A stretch of DNA of 64,000 nt from Sulfurimonas xiamenensis (lineage in GTDB: Bacteria; Campylobacterota; Campylobacteria; Campylobacterales; Sulfurimonadaceae). The notes beneath the pieces were generated by a model. The model saw nothing but the letters and a program-made list of their open reading frames with translations. It did no database searches and was not told where the DNA came from. Numbering within the stretch: position 1 is the stretch's first letter; every line of letters begins with the position of its first letter. A program made the position numbers and the translations under genes. The stretch is taken from positions 1,488,001 through 1,552,000 of the forward strand of contig NZ_CP041166.1 in NCBI RefSeq assembly GCF_009258045.1. The letters run 5' to 3'. This document shows positions 33,597 through 43,636 of the stretch, one piece after another.

Positions 33597-33777
33597 AGCT
33601 TCACTTAAATATAGATTTTGAGAGATTTGAATTATAAAATTATACAAGACTAGCAATTAAAGTAACCTAATTTTTACTATTTTATAATGCGCTTCTACTT
33701 ACTCAAAATAATAAAAATCCAACTATTAAAAAAAATCAAATAAAGCTATAATTCTCAACTTAACTAAGGAGGGGTTT

Positions 33778-34830
33778 GTGCTACTTTATATACATATTCC
33801 ATTTTGTGATTCTAAATGTTACTATTGCGCTTTTAACTCCTATGTAGACAAGTTTCATCTAAAAGAGCACTACATGGAAGCTCTTTGTACCCAGCTTCAA
33901 TTTGAATTAAAAAGATTTAACATCACATCCAAAGAGATAGAATCAATTTTTATCGGCGGCGGAACACCCTCTACGGTTGCACCGGCACTGTACAAAAAAA
34001 TATTTGACGCTCTAAAACCCTACTTAAAAGATAATATTGAGATAACAAGCGAAGCCAATCCAAACAGTGCAACTGCAGAGTGGCTTGAGGGGATGTTTAA
34101 ACTTGGGGTTAATCGTATAAGTTTTGGGGTACAAAGTTTTGATAAAGATAAACTCAAACTTCTAAATCGTTCACATGGCGCTGTGCAGGCAGTAGAAGCT
34201 GTTTTAAATGCCAAAAAGATTGGTTTTAAAAATATCTCAATTGATCTTATTTATGCTACACTCAATGACACAAAAAAGCTTTTAGAAAATGATTTGAGTA
34301 CCGCTTTTTCTCTGCCGATAAACCATTTAAGTGCTTACGCTTTAACGATTGAAGAGGGTACTTTATTTGAATCAAAACCTTATATGTCAAAAGAGAAACT
34401 AGGATTAACATCTTGGTTTTTCAAAAAAATAACTGATTTTGGCTTTAATCAATACGAAATCAGTAACTTTGGCTCTTACCAAAGCACTCACAATCTTGGA
34501 TACTGGGAGTATAAAGATTATATAGGCCTCGGAAGCGGAGCTGTTGGCAAACTTGGCTTAAAAAGATACTATCCAACCACATGCATTGAAGATTATATAA
34601 AAAATCCGCTCGATATTAGAAGCGAATTATTAACACTCGAAGATAAAAAAATTGAACAGATTTTTTTAGGATTGCGTTCGTGTGTAGGAGTTTGTAAAGA
34701 TCTGCTCAATAAAGAAGAGTTAAAAAAAGCAAAACTTCTAGTTGATGAAAAAAAACTGCTCTTTAAGAATGATACTTTTTATAACATCGACTATCTTTTA
34801 GCAGATGAGATTACACTCTTTATATCCTAG
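33778..34830 (+). CDS. hemW: HemW-like radical SAM protein
   Basis: The start is GTG 33778, right after an AAGGAGGGG site. The radical SAM motif CDSKCYYCAF (CxxxCxxC) lies at residues 10-17, followed by IFIGGGTPSTV. At 350 residues it has the shorter HemW form, a heme chaperone, rather than the longer coproporphyrinogen dehydrogenase HemN, which has an additional N-terminal part. A TATAAT box lies near 33749. Confidence 0.88.
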   Translation: MLLYIHIPFCDSKCYYCAFNSYVDKFHLKEHYMEALCTQLQFELKRFNITSKEIESIFIGGGTPSTVAPALYKKIFDALKPYLKDNIEITSEANPNSATAEWLEGMFKLGVNRISFGVQSFDKDKLKLLNRSHGAVQAVEAVLNAKKIGFKNISIDLIYATLNDTKKLLENDLSTAFSLPINHLSAYALTIEEGTLFESKPYMSKEKLGLTSWFFKKITDFGFNQYEISNFGSYQSTHNLGYWEYKDYIGLGSGAVGKLGLKRYYPTTCIEDYIKNPLDIRSELLTLEDKKIEQIFLGLRSCVGVCKDLLNKEELKKAKLLVDEKKLLFKNDTFYNIDYLLADEITLFIS

Positions 34831-34884
34831 TTTAATTATTCTTTAGATAGAATCTTGTTTTTATAATAATTTTGAGGATTTTTT

Positions 34885-35325
34885 ATGTTTGGTATGGGTT
34901 TTACTGAGATACTGATTATCGCTGTTATTGCCATTTTGTTCCTTGGTCCGGATAAACTTCCCGATGCAATGGTAGAGATAGCTAAATTTTTCAGAAATGC
35001 GAAGAATACTATTGGCACTATGAAAGAGTCTCTAGAAGAAGAGATGAATGTTAAAAGCATGAAAGATGAAGCATTGGCATACAAAAAAGAGTTGCTTAAT
35101 GCCTCAAATCAAGTAAAAAGCGCAACTGACATAAAAAAGATGGCAGCAAAACTAACAACGCTTGAAGATGGTACATTTGAAGATGACGATCTCTTCAAAG
35201 AGTCAAAACAGAGTAATCAATCAGATAACAAAAGTGAAAAAACGCCAAATAAAAGTGATGAAGTAACTCTTGCAAAGAAAAAAAAGAATCCAAATAAAAT
35301 AGAAGAAGATAGCAAAGATGTTTGA
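34885..35325 (+). CDS. tatB: Sec-independent translocase protein TatB
   Basis: The 146-residue protein has a short N-terminal membrane helix with an embedded glutamate (FTEILIIAVIAILFLGPDKLP), an amphipathic helix and a long charged tail, the TatB pattern. TatB and TatC form the receptor for twin-arginine precursors. Its end overlaps tatC by 8 bp. tatA itself is not in the neighbourhood. Confidence 0.9.
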   Translation: MFGMGFTEILIIAVIAILFLGPDKLPDAMVEIAKFFRNAKNTIGTMKESLEEEMNVKSMKDEALAYKKELLNASNQVKSATDIKKMAAKLTTLEDGTFEDDDLFKESKQSNQSDNKSEKTPNKSDEVTLAKKKKNPNKIEEDSKDV

Positions 35326-36130
35326 TGAAATAAAACCGCATTTAGTTGAACTAAGAAAAAGACTTGGTATCTCTGTCGCCAGCCTTATTGTAATGTTTTT
35401 TGTAATGTTTTACTTTCATGAAGCAATTTTAGAGTGGATAGTAGAACCCTTAAATGTCGCTCTTTTAGAAGTTGGCAGAAAATCTCTTCACGCTGCCGAT
35501 GGAATGGTAACTACAAATCAAGTTGGGGGAGCATTTTTTGTTGCTCTTAAAGTCTCATTTTTTGCAGCCATTTTAGGAGCTCTTCCTATTATTTTAAGTC
35601 AAATATGGGCTTTTATAGCACCTGCTCTATACGCAAACGAAAAGAAGATGATTATTCCATTTATCCTCGGCGGAACTATAATGTTTGCTATAGGGGTTAT
35701 ATTTGCCTACTATATAGTTACTCCGTTTGGTTTTGATTTTTTGATTACCTTTGGTAGCTTTAAATTTACTCCTCTGATAAATATAGAAGATTATGTAGGC
35801 TTCTTTACAAAAATCATGTTTGGCTTTGGAATAGCTTTTGAACTTCCTGTTTTTGCATACTTTTTAGGACTTCTTGGCATGGTTGACGATAGACAGATGA
35901 GAGAGTTTTTTAAGTATGCAATTGTAATTATTTTTATAGTAGCTGCCCTTCTTACTCCGCCGGATGTATTGACACAGCTTTTAATGGCAGGCCCGCTTGT
36001 CCTGCTTTATGGAATATCTATTTTAATAGTAAGACTAGTCAACCCTGCTCCTGCGCTTGAAGAAGAGAGCGAGGATGAAGATATAGATCTTCTTGATGAG
36101 ATAAGAGCGATAAACAAAGACAGTGAATAA
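35318..36130 (+). CDS. tatC: Sec-independent translocase protein TatC
   Basis: The 270-residue membrane protein opens with HLVELRKRL, has six hydrophobic segments and FFTKIMFGFGIAFELPVFAYFLG, all typical of TatC. It overlaps tatB (8 bp) and queA (8 bp). TatC binds twin-arginine signal peptides. Confidence 0.95.
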   Translation: MFDEIKPHLVELRKRLGISVASLIVMFFVMFYFHEAILEWIVEPLNVALLEVGRKSLHAADGMVTTNQVGGAFFVALKVSFFAAILGALPIILSQIWAFIAPALYANEKKMIIPFILGGTIMFAIGVIFAYYIVTPFGFDFLITFGSFKFTPLINIEDYVGFFTKIMFGFGIAFELPVFAYFLGLLGMVDDRQMREFFKYAIVIIFIVAALLTPPDVLTQLLMAGPLVLLYGISILIVRLVNPAPALEEESEDEDIDLLDEIRAINKDSE

Positions 36131-37151
36131 TAAAGAACTTTTAACATCTAGCTATGACTTCTTTCTTCCAAAGGAGCTTATAGCGACACACCCCGCAAAT
36201 CCGAGAGACAGCTCAAAACTTCTTGTATATGACAGATCTACAGACAAAATTTCGCATGTAAAATTTTCGGATTTAGAGAAGTTTATCCCAAAAGAGTGTG
36301 CGCTGATATTTAACGACACAAAAGTTATAAAAGCAAGACTCTTTGGAAAAAAAGAGAGCGGCGGAAAAATTGAACTTCTTATAAACAGAGCCCTGAATGC
36401 GCATGATGTAAATGTTTATATAAGAGGTAAAGTAAAAAAAGATACAAAAATTCTCTTTGATGAGAATCTTTCTGCTATAGTTCAAAAACTTCACGATGAC
36501 GGAAGCAGAGTCGTCCATTTTTATGAAAATGAAAAACTTTTGCGTTTTGAGGAACTGCTTCCGATAATAGAAAAAATCGGGCATGTTCCTCTTCCCCCTT
36601 ATATTCAAAGAGAAGACAATAAAGAGGATGAAAATGAGTATCAAAGCGTCTTTGCCAAAGAGGAGGGTGCGGTTGCCGCACCGACTGCATCCCTGCACTT
36701 TACAAAAGAGCAGCATGAGAGAGTATGCAAAACATTTGCACATGCATTTGTAACACTTCATGTAGGCAGTGGAACATTTAAGCCAGTTGAGTGTGAGAAA
36801 ATAACCGAGCATCCTATGCACTCAGAGTACTATGCTATCTCCAAAAAGGCAAAAAAACTTTTAGACTCCGATAGAGCAATTTTAAGCATTGGAACAACTT
36901 CTACAAGAACAATAGAGTTTTATGCAAGAAACAAAGATATTTCAAATGGAGAGGCAAACCTCTTTTTGCATCCAAAAAACAGACCCTTAAGAGTAAATCA
37001 TCTGCTTACAAATTTTCATCTTCCAAAATCCACTCTTTTAATGTTAGTGGCCTCTTTTGTGGGATTGGAAAAAACTCAGGAGCTTTACAGAATTGCCATT
37101 GAAAAAGAGTATAGATTCTACTCTTACGGCGATTCAATGTTAATACTATAG
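36123..37151 (+). CDS. queA: S-adenosylmethionine:tRNA ribosyltransferase-isomerase
   Basis: QueA makes epoxyqueuosine in tRNA. The start GTG 36123 overlaps tatC by 8 bp. Signatures are SYDFFLPKELIATHPANPRDSSKLL, GKIELLINRAL, TASLHFT, HVGSGTFKPV and TNFHLPKSTLLMLVASF. Length 342 is normal. It converges with dprA, overlapping by 6 bp. Confidence 0.96.
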   Translation: MNNKELLTSSYDFFLPKELIATHPANPRDSSKLLVYDRSTDKISHVKFSDLEKFIPKECALIFNDTKVIKARLFGKKESGGKIELLINRALNAHDVNVYIRGKVKKDTKILFDENLSAIVQKLHDDGSRVVHFYENEKLLRFEELLPIIEKIGHVPLPPYIQREDNKEDENEYQSVFAKEEGAVAAPTASLHFTKEQHERVCKTFAHAFVTLHVGSGTFKPVECEKITEHPMHSEYYAISKKAKKLLDSDRAILSIGTTSTRTIEFYARNKDISNGEANLFLHPKNRPLRVNHLLTNFHLPKSTLLMLVASFVGLEKTQELYRIAIEKEYRFYSYGDSMLIL

Positions 37152-37922
37152 AACTAAAACTCTGCCCTTTACTATCTCTATCTCGCCGTTTAACTCTGCT
37201 TCAAAAACTCTCTGCGGATATTTTGCCAAAGCCTCATCATATGTTGGATTTGTACTGCAAAACTCTATAAAATCATCTTTGCTAAAGAGTTGAAGATTCT
37301 TTGATGGTGTAAATTGAGATACAAACTCATTTATATCATAAATCACCTCTGCTTTAGACTCTTTTACAAGCTGATTTGTGCCGCTGCTCTCACCTAAACG
37401 ATGCGGAAGCACAAAAATTTTTTTACCCATTTTTAAAGCAAATTCCACACTTCTCATAGTTCCGCTATCCAGATCAGCTTCGCCGACTATTAAAACATCG
37501 CCAAGAGCAACTACAAGCTCATTTCTTATAATAAAATTCCAGGGGGTTGCACGAAATCCAAGCTCAAACTGACTAAGCAAAAGCCCGCTGTTTTGTATAT
37601 CGTTTAATAAATTTTTATTTACAGAGGGATAACGCAGATCTATGCCGCACGGCAAAACAGCAATAGTGTTTGAACTCCCTGCACCCGAGTGGGCTGTTGC
37701 ATCGATTCCCATTGCGCCGCCGCTTACTACACAGATTCCATTTTTTGATAATGCTAAAGAAATTTTTTGGATATATTCGCGAGAATATTTTGTCGGTTTT
37801 CTACTGCCTACGATTGAAACTTTTACTCTCTGTAAAAGTTCAAGATTTCCGTTATAAAAAAGCTGCTTCGGATAACTTTTCATAGAAAAAAGTTCAGGTA
37901 TTTTATTTTTAACTATTTTCAT
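37146..37922 (-). CDS. dprA: DNA-processing protein DprA (short form)
   Basis: DprA loads RecA on incoming single strands during transformation. The 258-residue protein is essentially the Rossmann-like core: VSIVGSRKPTKYSREYI, VVSGGAMGIDATAHSGA, PCGIDLRYPSVNKNLL and TPWNFIIRNELVVALGDVLIVGEA. A short DprA without the N-terminal SAM domain is common in the phylum. It overlaps queA's end by 6 bp. Confidence 0.93.
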   Translation of the reverse strand: MKIVKNKIPELFSMKSYPKQLFYNGNLELLQRVKVSIVGSRKPTKYSREYIQKISLALSKNGICVVSGGAMGIDATAHSGAGSSNTIAVLPCGIDLRYPSVNKNLLNDIQNSGLLLSQFELGFRATPWNFIIRNELVVALGDVLIVGEADLDSGTMRSVEFALKMGKKIFVLPHRLGESSGTNQLVKESKAEVIYDINEFVSQFTPSKNLQLFSKDDFIEFCSTNPTYDEALAKYPQRVFEAELNGEIEIVKGRVLVL

Positions 37923-37923
37923 T

Positions 37924-38883
37924 TCAATATAGCTTATCTATTAAAACCAATTCAACTTCAGAAAAAAGATGCTTTGACTCACTAATGGCCAAAAGAGTAT
38001 TTGCATGCGGATGACCTATTGCTATTGCACTTCCATGCACTTTAGCTATTTTGATTGCTTTTTTTATTTGTCCCTTTACATAATCTTTATCAAGTTCATG
38101 ATCTAAAAAGATATCTCTTGACATATATTTTTTTCCATAACTTTTCATCACCTTTGGTACTTTTGTTGATCCAATTGTCCGACTGTCTATAAAATTAATA
38201 TTTTCTTTTTCCAGCGCATAAATAAGTCTATTTACTGCCGCTTCATCTGATGTAAATTTACTTCCTGTATGGTTATTGATATATTTGACTTTTGGGAATA
38301 GCTTTTTTATTTCTGCAACTCTTTGCAATATTTTTATTTGAGAATCATCCACTTTTAGTGTATAAGGTTCTTCCTTTGTGAAATTTTTTGCTTCCATAGG
38401 CAAATGAACCATATAAAACTCCTCTTTTGCAGCCAATTTATGAGAATTTGGTCTGAATTCACTTGGCGGCAGAAAAGACATTGTTATAGGCAGATTAAGG
38501 CTCTTGATAGCTTTTATATGAGACTTTACACTCACATCATCTATAATAATTGCCAACTTTGCTTTGGCAGAAGTCTCTACTGTCTTCTCCCGCTCTATTG
38601 GTTTTGGCTCTATAGAACTCTCAACCTCATGCGAAGCATCTTCATACTTCTCTTTTGCTTCTTTAGTGCTTTTTTCAATCGTTTCACTCTCTTTTATTTG
38701 CTTAACGCTTTTTTTAGCGATTTTGCTCTCTTTTTTAAATAAATCATTTTTTGCATCATCATATCCAACATAATATCCTATACCAAAGGAACTAAAAGCG
38801 ATAATTATAAAAGTTACAATCCAAGTTATAAAAGTTAAATCTTTTGGTTTTTTCTTAAAACTTGTTTTTCTTTTTCTTGACAT
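37924..38883 (-). CDS. divergent polysaccharide deacetylase family protein
   Basis: The start ATG 38883 (MSRKRKTSFKKK) has a GGAG site; the frame extends upstream but without support. The 319-residue protein has a basic N-terminus, one membrane helix (FITWIVTFIIIAFSSFGIGYYVG), a charged linker and a C-terminal deacetylase-like domain (KLAIIIDDVSVKSHIKAI, YINNHTGSKFTSDEAAVNRLI, FIDSRTIGSTKV, GHPHANTL). This is the YibQ/DUF610 family, probably acting on a cell-wall sugar in the periplasm. It lies one base downstream of dprA. Confidence 0.85.
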   Translation of the reverse strand: MSRKRKTSFKKKPKDLTFITWIVTFIIIAFSSFGIGYYVGYDDAKNDLFKKESKIAKKSVKQIKESETIEKSTKEAKEKYEDASHEVESSIEPKPIEREKTVETSAKAKLAIIIDDVSVKSHIKAIKSLNLPITMSFLPPSEFRPNSHKLAAKEEFYMVHLPMEAKNFTKEEPYTLKVDDSQIKILQRVAEIKKLFPKVKYINNHTGSKFTSDEAAVNRLIYALEKENINFIDSRTIGSTKVPKVMKSYGKKYMSRDIFLDHELDKDYVKGQIKKAIKIAKVHGSAIAIGHPHANTLLAISESKHLFSEVELVLIDKLY

Positions 38884-39114
38884 AAATTCTCCATAAATTA
38901 TAATAAAACTATATCCTAAAAAATTAAAATAGAGATTATTTATTGCATAATGACATATTAATATACTCTTTAAAACATTGTTTTTCTTAAGCATTCTTTT
39001 TGTATAATTTCGAGTTCCTTTCTCTTTGTATCGAATTTTTTCGATATATATATACATCCGAAAGGGAAACAAAAGCCTGTTTATAGGCGAAATACCAAAG
39101 GGAGATTATACTCT

Positions 39115-39534
39115 ATGAGAAATTACGAAAACCTAGTAATCGTAAAACCGACATTAACAGCAGAAGAGATTCAAGCTAGCGTTAATGCTATTGAAGAAGT
39201 TATCACTTCTAACGGCGGCGAAATAGCTGCAACAGACGCAATGGGAATGAGAAAATTAGCATATTCTATTGGAAAAAATGAGCGTGGTTATTTCCATGTT
39301 ATCTATTATACAGCTGCTCCTTCAGCAATCAGCGAAATTGAAAGACGCTTCCGTATTAATGAAGATCTTCTTCGTTTTGTAACTATCAAATATGATACAA
39401 ATCGTGAAGTGTCAGCTTGGAACCAACTAGTTCAAAAAGCAAACAAAAAAGCTTCATCACCTGCTGAAGAAACTAAAGAAGAAGTTGAAGCAAGCACAGA
39501 AGTTCAAGAAGTAGCTGAAGAGACAGCAGAGTAA
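39115..39534 (+). CDS. rpsF: 30S ribosomal protein S6
   Basis: The 139-residue protein has the S6 core (YENLVIVKPTLTAEEIQASV, RKLAYSIGKNERGYFHVIYYTA, RFRINEDLLRFVTIKYD) and an acidic C-terminal extension of about 30 residues rich in Glu. It is first in rpsF-ssb-rpsR. A TATAAT box lies at 39003. The acidic tail ending in glutamate is the type of end that RimK modifies in E. coli; a RimK-like gene lies at 57681. Confidence 0.97.
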   Translation: MRNYENLVIVKPTLTAEEIQASVNAIEEVITSNGGEIAATDAMGMRKLAYSIGKNERGYFHVIYYTAAPSAISEIERRFRINEDLLRFVTIKYDTNREVSAWNQLVQKANKKASSPAEETKEEVEASTEVQEVAEETAE

Positions 39535-39566
39535 TTGGCTAACGCCTAAACAAAGAAGGAAGATTC

Positions 39567-40076
39567 ATGTATAACAAAGTTATTTTGGTTGGAAACTTAA
39601 CTAGAGATATAGAACTTAGATACTCTCAAGGCGGAATGGCAATAGCAAACACTGCTATTGCTACAAGCCGCAAATTCACTGTTAACGGTGAAAAAAAAGA
39701 GGAAGTTTGCTTTGTAGATATTACATTCTTTGCAAGAAGTGCAGAGATTGCCAACCAGTACCTTAAAAAGGGGAGTAAAATCCTTGTAGAAGGTAGACTT
39801 AACTTTGATCAATGGGTAGATCAAAACGGACAGAAACGCTCTAAACACTCTGTTGTTGTTGAAACAATGCAGATGCTAGATTCGAAAAATGATAACCAAA
39901 ACAGTGGTAATTATCCTGCTCAACAAAATCAAGCAGGACAACAAAATTATCAACAACAAGCACAAAGTTATCAACAGCCGAATCAGCAACAGCAATCCTA
40001 TTCACAAAACAGAGCTATGCCTGAGAGCAGTTCTGTTCCGGAAATAGACATTGATGAAGATGAAATTCCATTTTAG
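39567..40076 (+). CDS. ssb: single-stranded DNA-binding protein
   Basis: The 169-residue protein has the OB fold (MYNKVILVGNLTRDIELRYSQGG, FVDITFFARSAEIANQYLKKGSKILVEGRL), a Gln/Asn-rich linker and the acidic protein-interaction tail IDIDEDEIPF. It protects single strands in replication and repair. It sits between rpsF and rpsR, as in most bacteria. Confidence 0.97.
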   Translation: MYNKVILVGNLTRDIELRYSQGGMAIANTAIATSRKFTVNGEKKEEVCFVDITFFARSAEIANQYLKKGSKILVEGRLNFDQWVDQNGQKRSKHSVVVETMQMLDSKNDNQNSGNYPAQQNQAGQQNYQQQAQSYQQPNQQQQSYSQNRAMPESSSVPEIDIDEDEIPF

Positions 40077-40101
40077 AAAATAGATAATAAAAGGAAATAC
40101 C

Positions 40102-40365
40102 ATGGCAGAAAGAAGAAAGTATAAAAAAAGATACTGTAAGTACTGTGAAGCAAAAGTTGACTTCATGGATTATAAAGATGTAGGAGCGCTTCGCTTCTCT
40201 CTTTCAGAAAGATATAAAATCATGCCTCGCCGTTTAACAGGTAACTGCAAGCGTCACCAAGACATGATTGCAACTGTTATTAAAAGAGCTCGTGCTGCGG
40301 CATTGGTTCCATATACTGTAACAAGAAAAGCAGTTGTAACTGCACCATTTGAAAATTTAAAATAA
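40102..40365 (+). CDS. rpsR: 30S ribosomal protein S18
   Basis: The 87-residue basic protein shows [16 protein letters not shown] and [23 protein letters not shown], the S18 pattern with zinc-type cysteines. It ends the rpsF-ssb-rpsR operon; a strong terminator follows. Confidence 0.97.
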   Translation: MAERRKYKKRYCKYCEAKVDFMDYKDVGALRFSLSERYKIMPRRLTGNCKRHQDMIATVIKRARAAALVPYTVTRKAVVTAPFENLK

Positions 40366-40380
40366 TTTTCAAAACATGCA

Positions 40381-40409
40381 CCAAAATCCTAAAACAGGAT
40401 TTTGGTTTT
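40381..40409. terminator. intrinsic terminator after rpsR
   Basis: A perfect 10-bp stem (CCAAAATCCT / AGGATTTTGG) with loop AAAAC is followed by TTTT. It lies between the convergent rpsR and the hypothetical gene at 40451. Confidence 0.8.
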
Positions 40410-40450
40410 AAACTCAATTTTCAATAAAAATAAATTCTTATTTAACTCTT

Positions 40451-40765
40451 CTACTCTTCTATACTAACTGCTTTAAAACCTAAGCGAACCTTGTCTTGCT
40501 TTAATTTTTTATAAAGTTTAAATTTTGCTTTTTCAAGTTCTTCATCATTATAGTTAAATAGAGATTTAATCTCATTATTATCCAAATCAGCACTATCCAT
40601 AGCAAAAAGTCTTAACTCTTTTTTTGTAAGCTTGGACTTAAGTACTCCATATAAAAGTTTATCATCTTCAATCATATTAATTGCATCTAATTTACAAAAT
40701 TTCACAAGCATTTCTCTAAAACTATTTTCACTGTTGTACTGTCTCCAGACACTATTTTCTAACAT
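40451..40765 (-). CDS. hypothetical helical protein downstream of serB (104 aa)
   Basis: The ATG overlaps the serB stop, so translation is probably coupled. The second half (LTKKELRLFAMDSADLDNNEIKSLFNYNDEELEKAKFKLYKKLKQD) has the spacing of an HTH resembling sigma region 4 or LuxR-type helices, ending in an amphipathic helix. I do not recognise a named family; DNA binding is possible but unproven. Confidence 0.6.
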   Translation of the reverse strand: MLENSVWRQYNSENSFREMLVKFCKLDAINMIEDDKLLYGVLKSKLTKKELRLFAMDSADLDNNEIKSLFNYNDEELEKAKFKLYKKLKQDKVRLGFKAVSIEE

Positions 40766-41388
40766 TATAATTTCTCCAATATTTTTCTTAAATCTTTAGT
40801 CTCAACTACTATATTTGCTTCTTTGCGTAAAATCTCTCTTGCACAAAAAGCGACTCTTGTTCCTGCATGAGCAAACATTGAGAGGTCATTTGCTCCGTCT
40901 CCGCACACCAATGTTTCCTTCTCAGTGACTCCCAAAAGCCCCTGCAAGCGTATTAACATGTCGCCTTTGGAGTAGTTAAACATCATATCTCCGCCGACAA
41001 GACCTGTAAGTTTTTGATTTTTATGATGCAGTACATTTGAAAAATCTGCATCGTACCCTAAAATATTTTTTGCATATCCAGTAGCATTTCTAAATCCGCC
41101 GCTAAAGCAGACCACTTTCATTCCTCTGCTCTTTAGCTCAGCTATTGTCTCGCGAGCTCCATTCATATATGGCAAATTTTGACTTATTTTTTCAACCACA
41201 CTATAATCTAAACCTTTTAGCAAACCCGCTCTTTGTTGCAGTGATTCAAAAAAGTCAATCTCTCCGCTCATCGCAGCTTCTGTTATTTTACCAACCTCTT
41301 CACCAAGTCCCAACTCTTCAGCAAAAAAATCTATCGTCTCGCCATCCATCAGCGTAGAATCAAAATCAAAAACAGCCAGTTTTAGCAT
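40765..41388 (-). CDS. serB: phosphoserine phosphatase (HAD family)
   Basis: The last step of serine synthesis. The 207-residue protein has the HAD motifs FDFDSTLMDGETIDFFAEELG, CFSGGFRNATGY and LVCGDGANDLSMFAHAGTRVAFCA, which match SerB rather than other HADs. There is no regulatory ACT domain. It is divergent from metF. Confidence 0.9.
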   Translation of the reverse strand: MLKLAVFDFDSTLMDGETIDFFAEELGLGEEVGKITEAAMSGEIDFFESLQQRAGLLKGLDYSVVEKISQNLPYMNGARETIAELKSRGMKVVCFSGGFRNATGYAKNILGYDADFSNVLHHKNQKLTGLVGGDMMFNYSKGDMLIRLQGLLGVTEKETLVCGDGANDLSMFAHAGTRVAFCAREILRKEANIVVETKDLRKILEKL

Positions 41389-41441
41389 ATATTTTTCTCT
41401 CTTTAGTTATAATTACGCAATTATACCATTTAGGATGCTTT

Positions 41442-42353
41442 TTGTTTAATGAACTTATAAATAAACTAAAAAACGATACATATATCACTCTTGAGACGAC
41501 GCCGGGGCACTCTCCTGTATTTTCTCCTATTATCGATACGATAGCTGAATTAGGGCTTGATAAATTAGTAGATGGTTTTACAACAACAGACAACCCTCTT
41601 GCTAAATTAAAATATAACTCTCTCTTTGCTGCAAAAATGCTTCAAGAAAGATTTCATAAGCCAGTAATTGCAACAATGAGCATGCGTGATAGAAACAAAA
41701 TTGCTCTTCAATCAGACTTGCTGGGAGCAAACGAAATTGACATAAGAGCTATCTTAGCACTTACCGGAGATCCTGCATCTATCTCTGATCAGCCTCATAC
41801 TAAGGCCGTTTTTGAAGCAGACAGTACGCTTTTGCTTGACATCGTTTCTTGTTTTAACAGCGGCATTGATTACGCAGGCAAACCTCTAACACATAAACCA
41901 AAAGAGATTTACCCTTTTGCAGTTGTAAACTCTTATGCAAAAAATCCTAAAACACTACAAAAAAAGATGCAAAAAAAGATAAAACACGGTGCGCTTGGAA
42001 TCATTACACAGCCGGTTTATGACCTACAAAACGCAAAACTTCTGCTTGAGCTTAAAGAAGCTGCCAACAAAGAGTGTTGTAATGAAAGAAAAGATGCTGA
42101 GCTTATTTTAGGAATTTTTCCGATTACAAAACTTAGAACAGCACAATTTTTATCTGCCCATGTTCCAGGAATAAATGTACCAGATGAGTGGATAGAAGCT
42201 CTTAAAATTGCAAATGAGCAAGGACCAGAAGAAGAGTATAGAGTTGGATTTGAACTTAGTAAAAATCTCTTTTTAGAGATAAAAGCATTTCATCCCAAGA
42301 TTCACCTTATGACGGCAAATCAGTTTCAAATAGCAAGAGATATACTATTATAA
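41442..42353 (+). CDS. metF: methylenetetrahydrofolate reductase
   Basis: MetF makes 5-methyl-THF for methionine synthesis. The start is TTG 41442 with AGGA six bases upstream. The 303-residue barrel shows [26 protein letters not shown] and a long segment with [22 protein letters not shown]. The N-terminus is a little unusual for MetF (TTPGHSP), but the overall pattern fits. It is 13 bp from serS. Confidence 0.85.
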   Translation: MFNELINKLKNDTYITLETTPGHSPVFSPIIDTIAELGLDKLVDGFTTTDNPLAKLKYNSLFAAKMLQERFHKPVIATMSMRDRNKIALQSDLLGANEIDIRAILALTGDPASISDQPHTKAVFEADSTLLLDIVSCFNSGIDYAGKPLTHKPKEIYPFAVVNSYAKNPKTLQKKMQKKIKHGALGIITQPVYDLQNAKLLLELKEAANKECCNERKDAELILGIFPITKLRTAQFLSAHVPGINVPDEWIEALKIANEQGPEEEYRVGFELSKNLFLEIKAFHPKIHLMTANQFQIARDILL

Positions 42354-42366
42354 ATTAAGGATAAAG

Positions 42367-43614
42367 ATGATTGATTTAAAACTACTCCAAAAAGATTTTC
42401 AAGGCGTCAGCGATAAACTCGTAAGAAAAGGCGTTGATATTAAACTTTTAAATTCTCTAAAAAGAAAAAATGAAGAGCTAAAAGCTGCGAAAGTTGATTA
42501 TGAAACGCTCCAAGCTGCTCAAAATGCGATGAGCAAAGAGTTTGGCGTCTATAAAAAAGAGGGAAAAGATGTAAGTGAATTAAAAAAGAGAGTAGATGCA
42601 AATAAAGTTAAAATTGCAGAAGCGCTTGAAGTTCAAAGAACAAAACAAGAAGAGCTTGAAACTTTAGCTATGTCTATCCCAAATATTCCAGATGATGACA
42701 CACCTGATGGTGAGGATGAAAATGACAATGTTGAGATTAAAAAAGTTTTAGCTCCAAGACAATTTATATTTACTCCAAAAGAGCACTGGGAACTAGCCGA
42801 AAATAACGGATGGATAGATTTTGAGCGAGGAGTGAAACTTGCAACAAGCCGCTTTAGCGTCTCTTTTGGCATGGGTGCAAAACTTGAACGAGCACTTATT
42901 AACTTTATGCTGAATTTTAATTCAAAAAGAGGTTTTACGGAGGTCAGTGTGCCTTCTATAGTAAATAGAACTGCATTGGAAGGAACAGGACAGCTTCCAA
43001 AATTTGAAGACGACCTTTATAAAATAGAAGATCAAGAGTTGTTTTTAATTCCAACGGCAGAAGTTCCGGTTACAAATCTATATCAAGATGAGATTTTGCC
43101 GGCTGATGCACTGCCTATAAAAATGACTGCTTACACATCATGTTTTAGAAAAGAGGCAGGTGCGGCAGGTCGTGATACAAGAGGTATGATAAGACAGCAT
43201 CAATTTCACAAAGTTGAACTTGTCTCTATAACAAAGCCTGAAGATAGCGATAAAATATTTGATGAAATGGTTCAAACTGCTTCAGATATACTTACCGAAC
43301 TTGAACTTCCGCATCGTCTTGTCACACTTTGTGCCGGAGACTTAGGATTTGGTGCAGCTAAAACCGTAGACTTGGAAGTTTGGCTTCCGGGTCAAAATAG
43401 TTACAGAGAAATAAGCTCAGTCTCAAATACCAGAGAATTTCAAGCTAGACGCGCAAAAATAAGATATAAAGATGGAGATAAAAACTCTTTTGTACACACT
43501 CTAAATGGTTCTGCATTGGCAGTGGGAAGAACTATGGTAGCTATTATGGAAAACTTTCAAAATGAAGATGGAAGCATCACTATTCCAAAAGCGCTTGAAC
43601 CATATATAAATTAA
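42367..43614 (+). CDS. serS: seryl-tRNA synthetase
   Basis: The 415-residue enzyme has an N-terminal coiled-coil arm (residues ~1-110, binds tRNA-Ser) and a class II core with [43 protein letters not shown] and [18 protein letters not shown]. It follows metF and is complete. Confidence 0.97.
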   Translation: MIDLKLLQKDFQGVSDKLVRKGVDIKLLNSLKRKNEELKAAKVDYETLQAAQNAMSKEFGVYKKEGKDVSELKKRVDANKVKIAEALEVQRTKQEELETLAMSIPNIPDDDTPDGEDENDNVEIKKVLAPRQFIFTPKEHWELAENNGWIDFERGVKLATSRFSVSFGMGAKLERALINFMLNFNSKRGFTEVSVPSIVNRTALEGTGQLPKFEDDLYKIEDQELFLIPTAEVPVTNLYQDEILPADALPIKMTAYTSCFRKEAGAAGRDTRGMIRQHQFHKVELVSITKPEDSDKIFDEMVQTASDILTELELPHRLVTLCAGDLGFGAAKTVDLEVWLPGQNSYREISSVSNTREFQARRAKIRYKDGDKNSFVHTLNGSALAVGRTMVAIMENFQNEDGSITIPKALEPYIN

Positions 43615-43636
43615 TATTATAAAATTCGGAAGTAGC

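Noticed and set aside
33597-33656. 20-residue N-terminal extension of RppH
   Set aside because: The extension is hydrophobic and atypical for RppH; the family start fits ATG 33596.
38884-39072. 63-residue N-terminal extension of the deacetylase-family protein
   Set aside because: It runs into the rpsF promoter area and looks like translated intergenic AT-rich DNA; ATG 38883 has a GGAG site.
38884-39114. S6:S18 autoregulatory leader before rpsF
   Set aside because: Small hairpins exist (GCCTGTTTATAGGC), but I could not find the expected conserved binding bulge.
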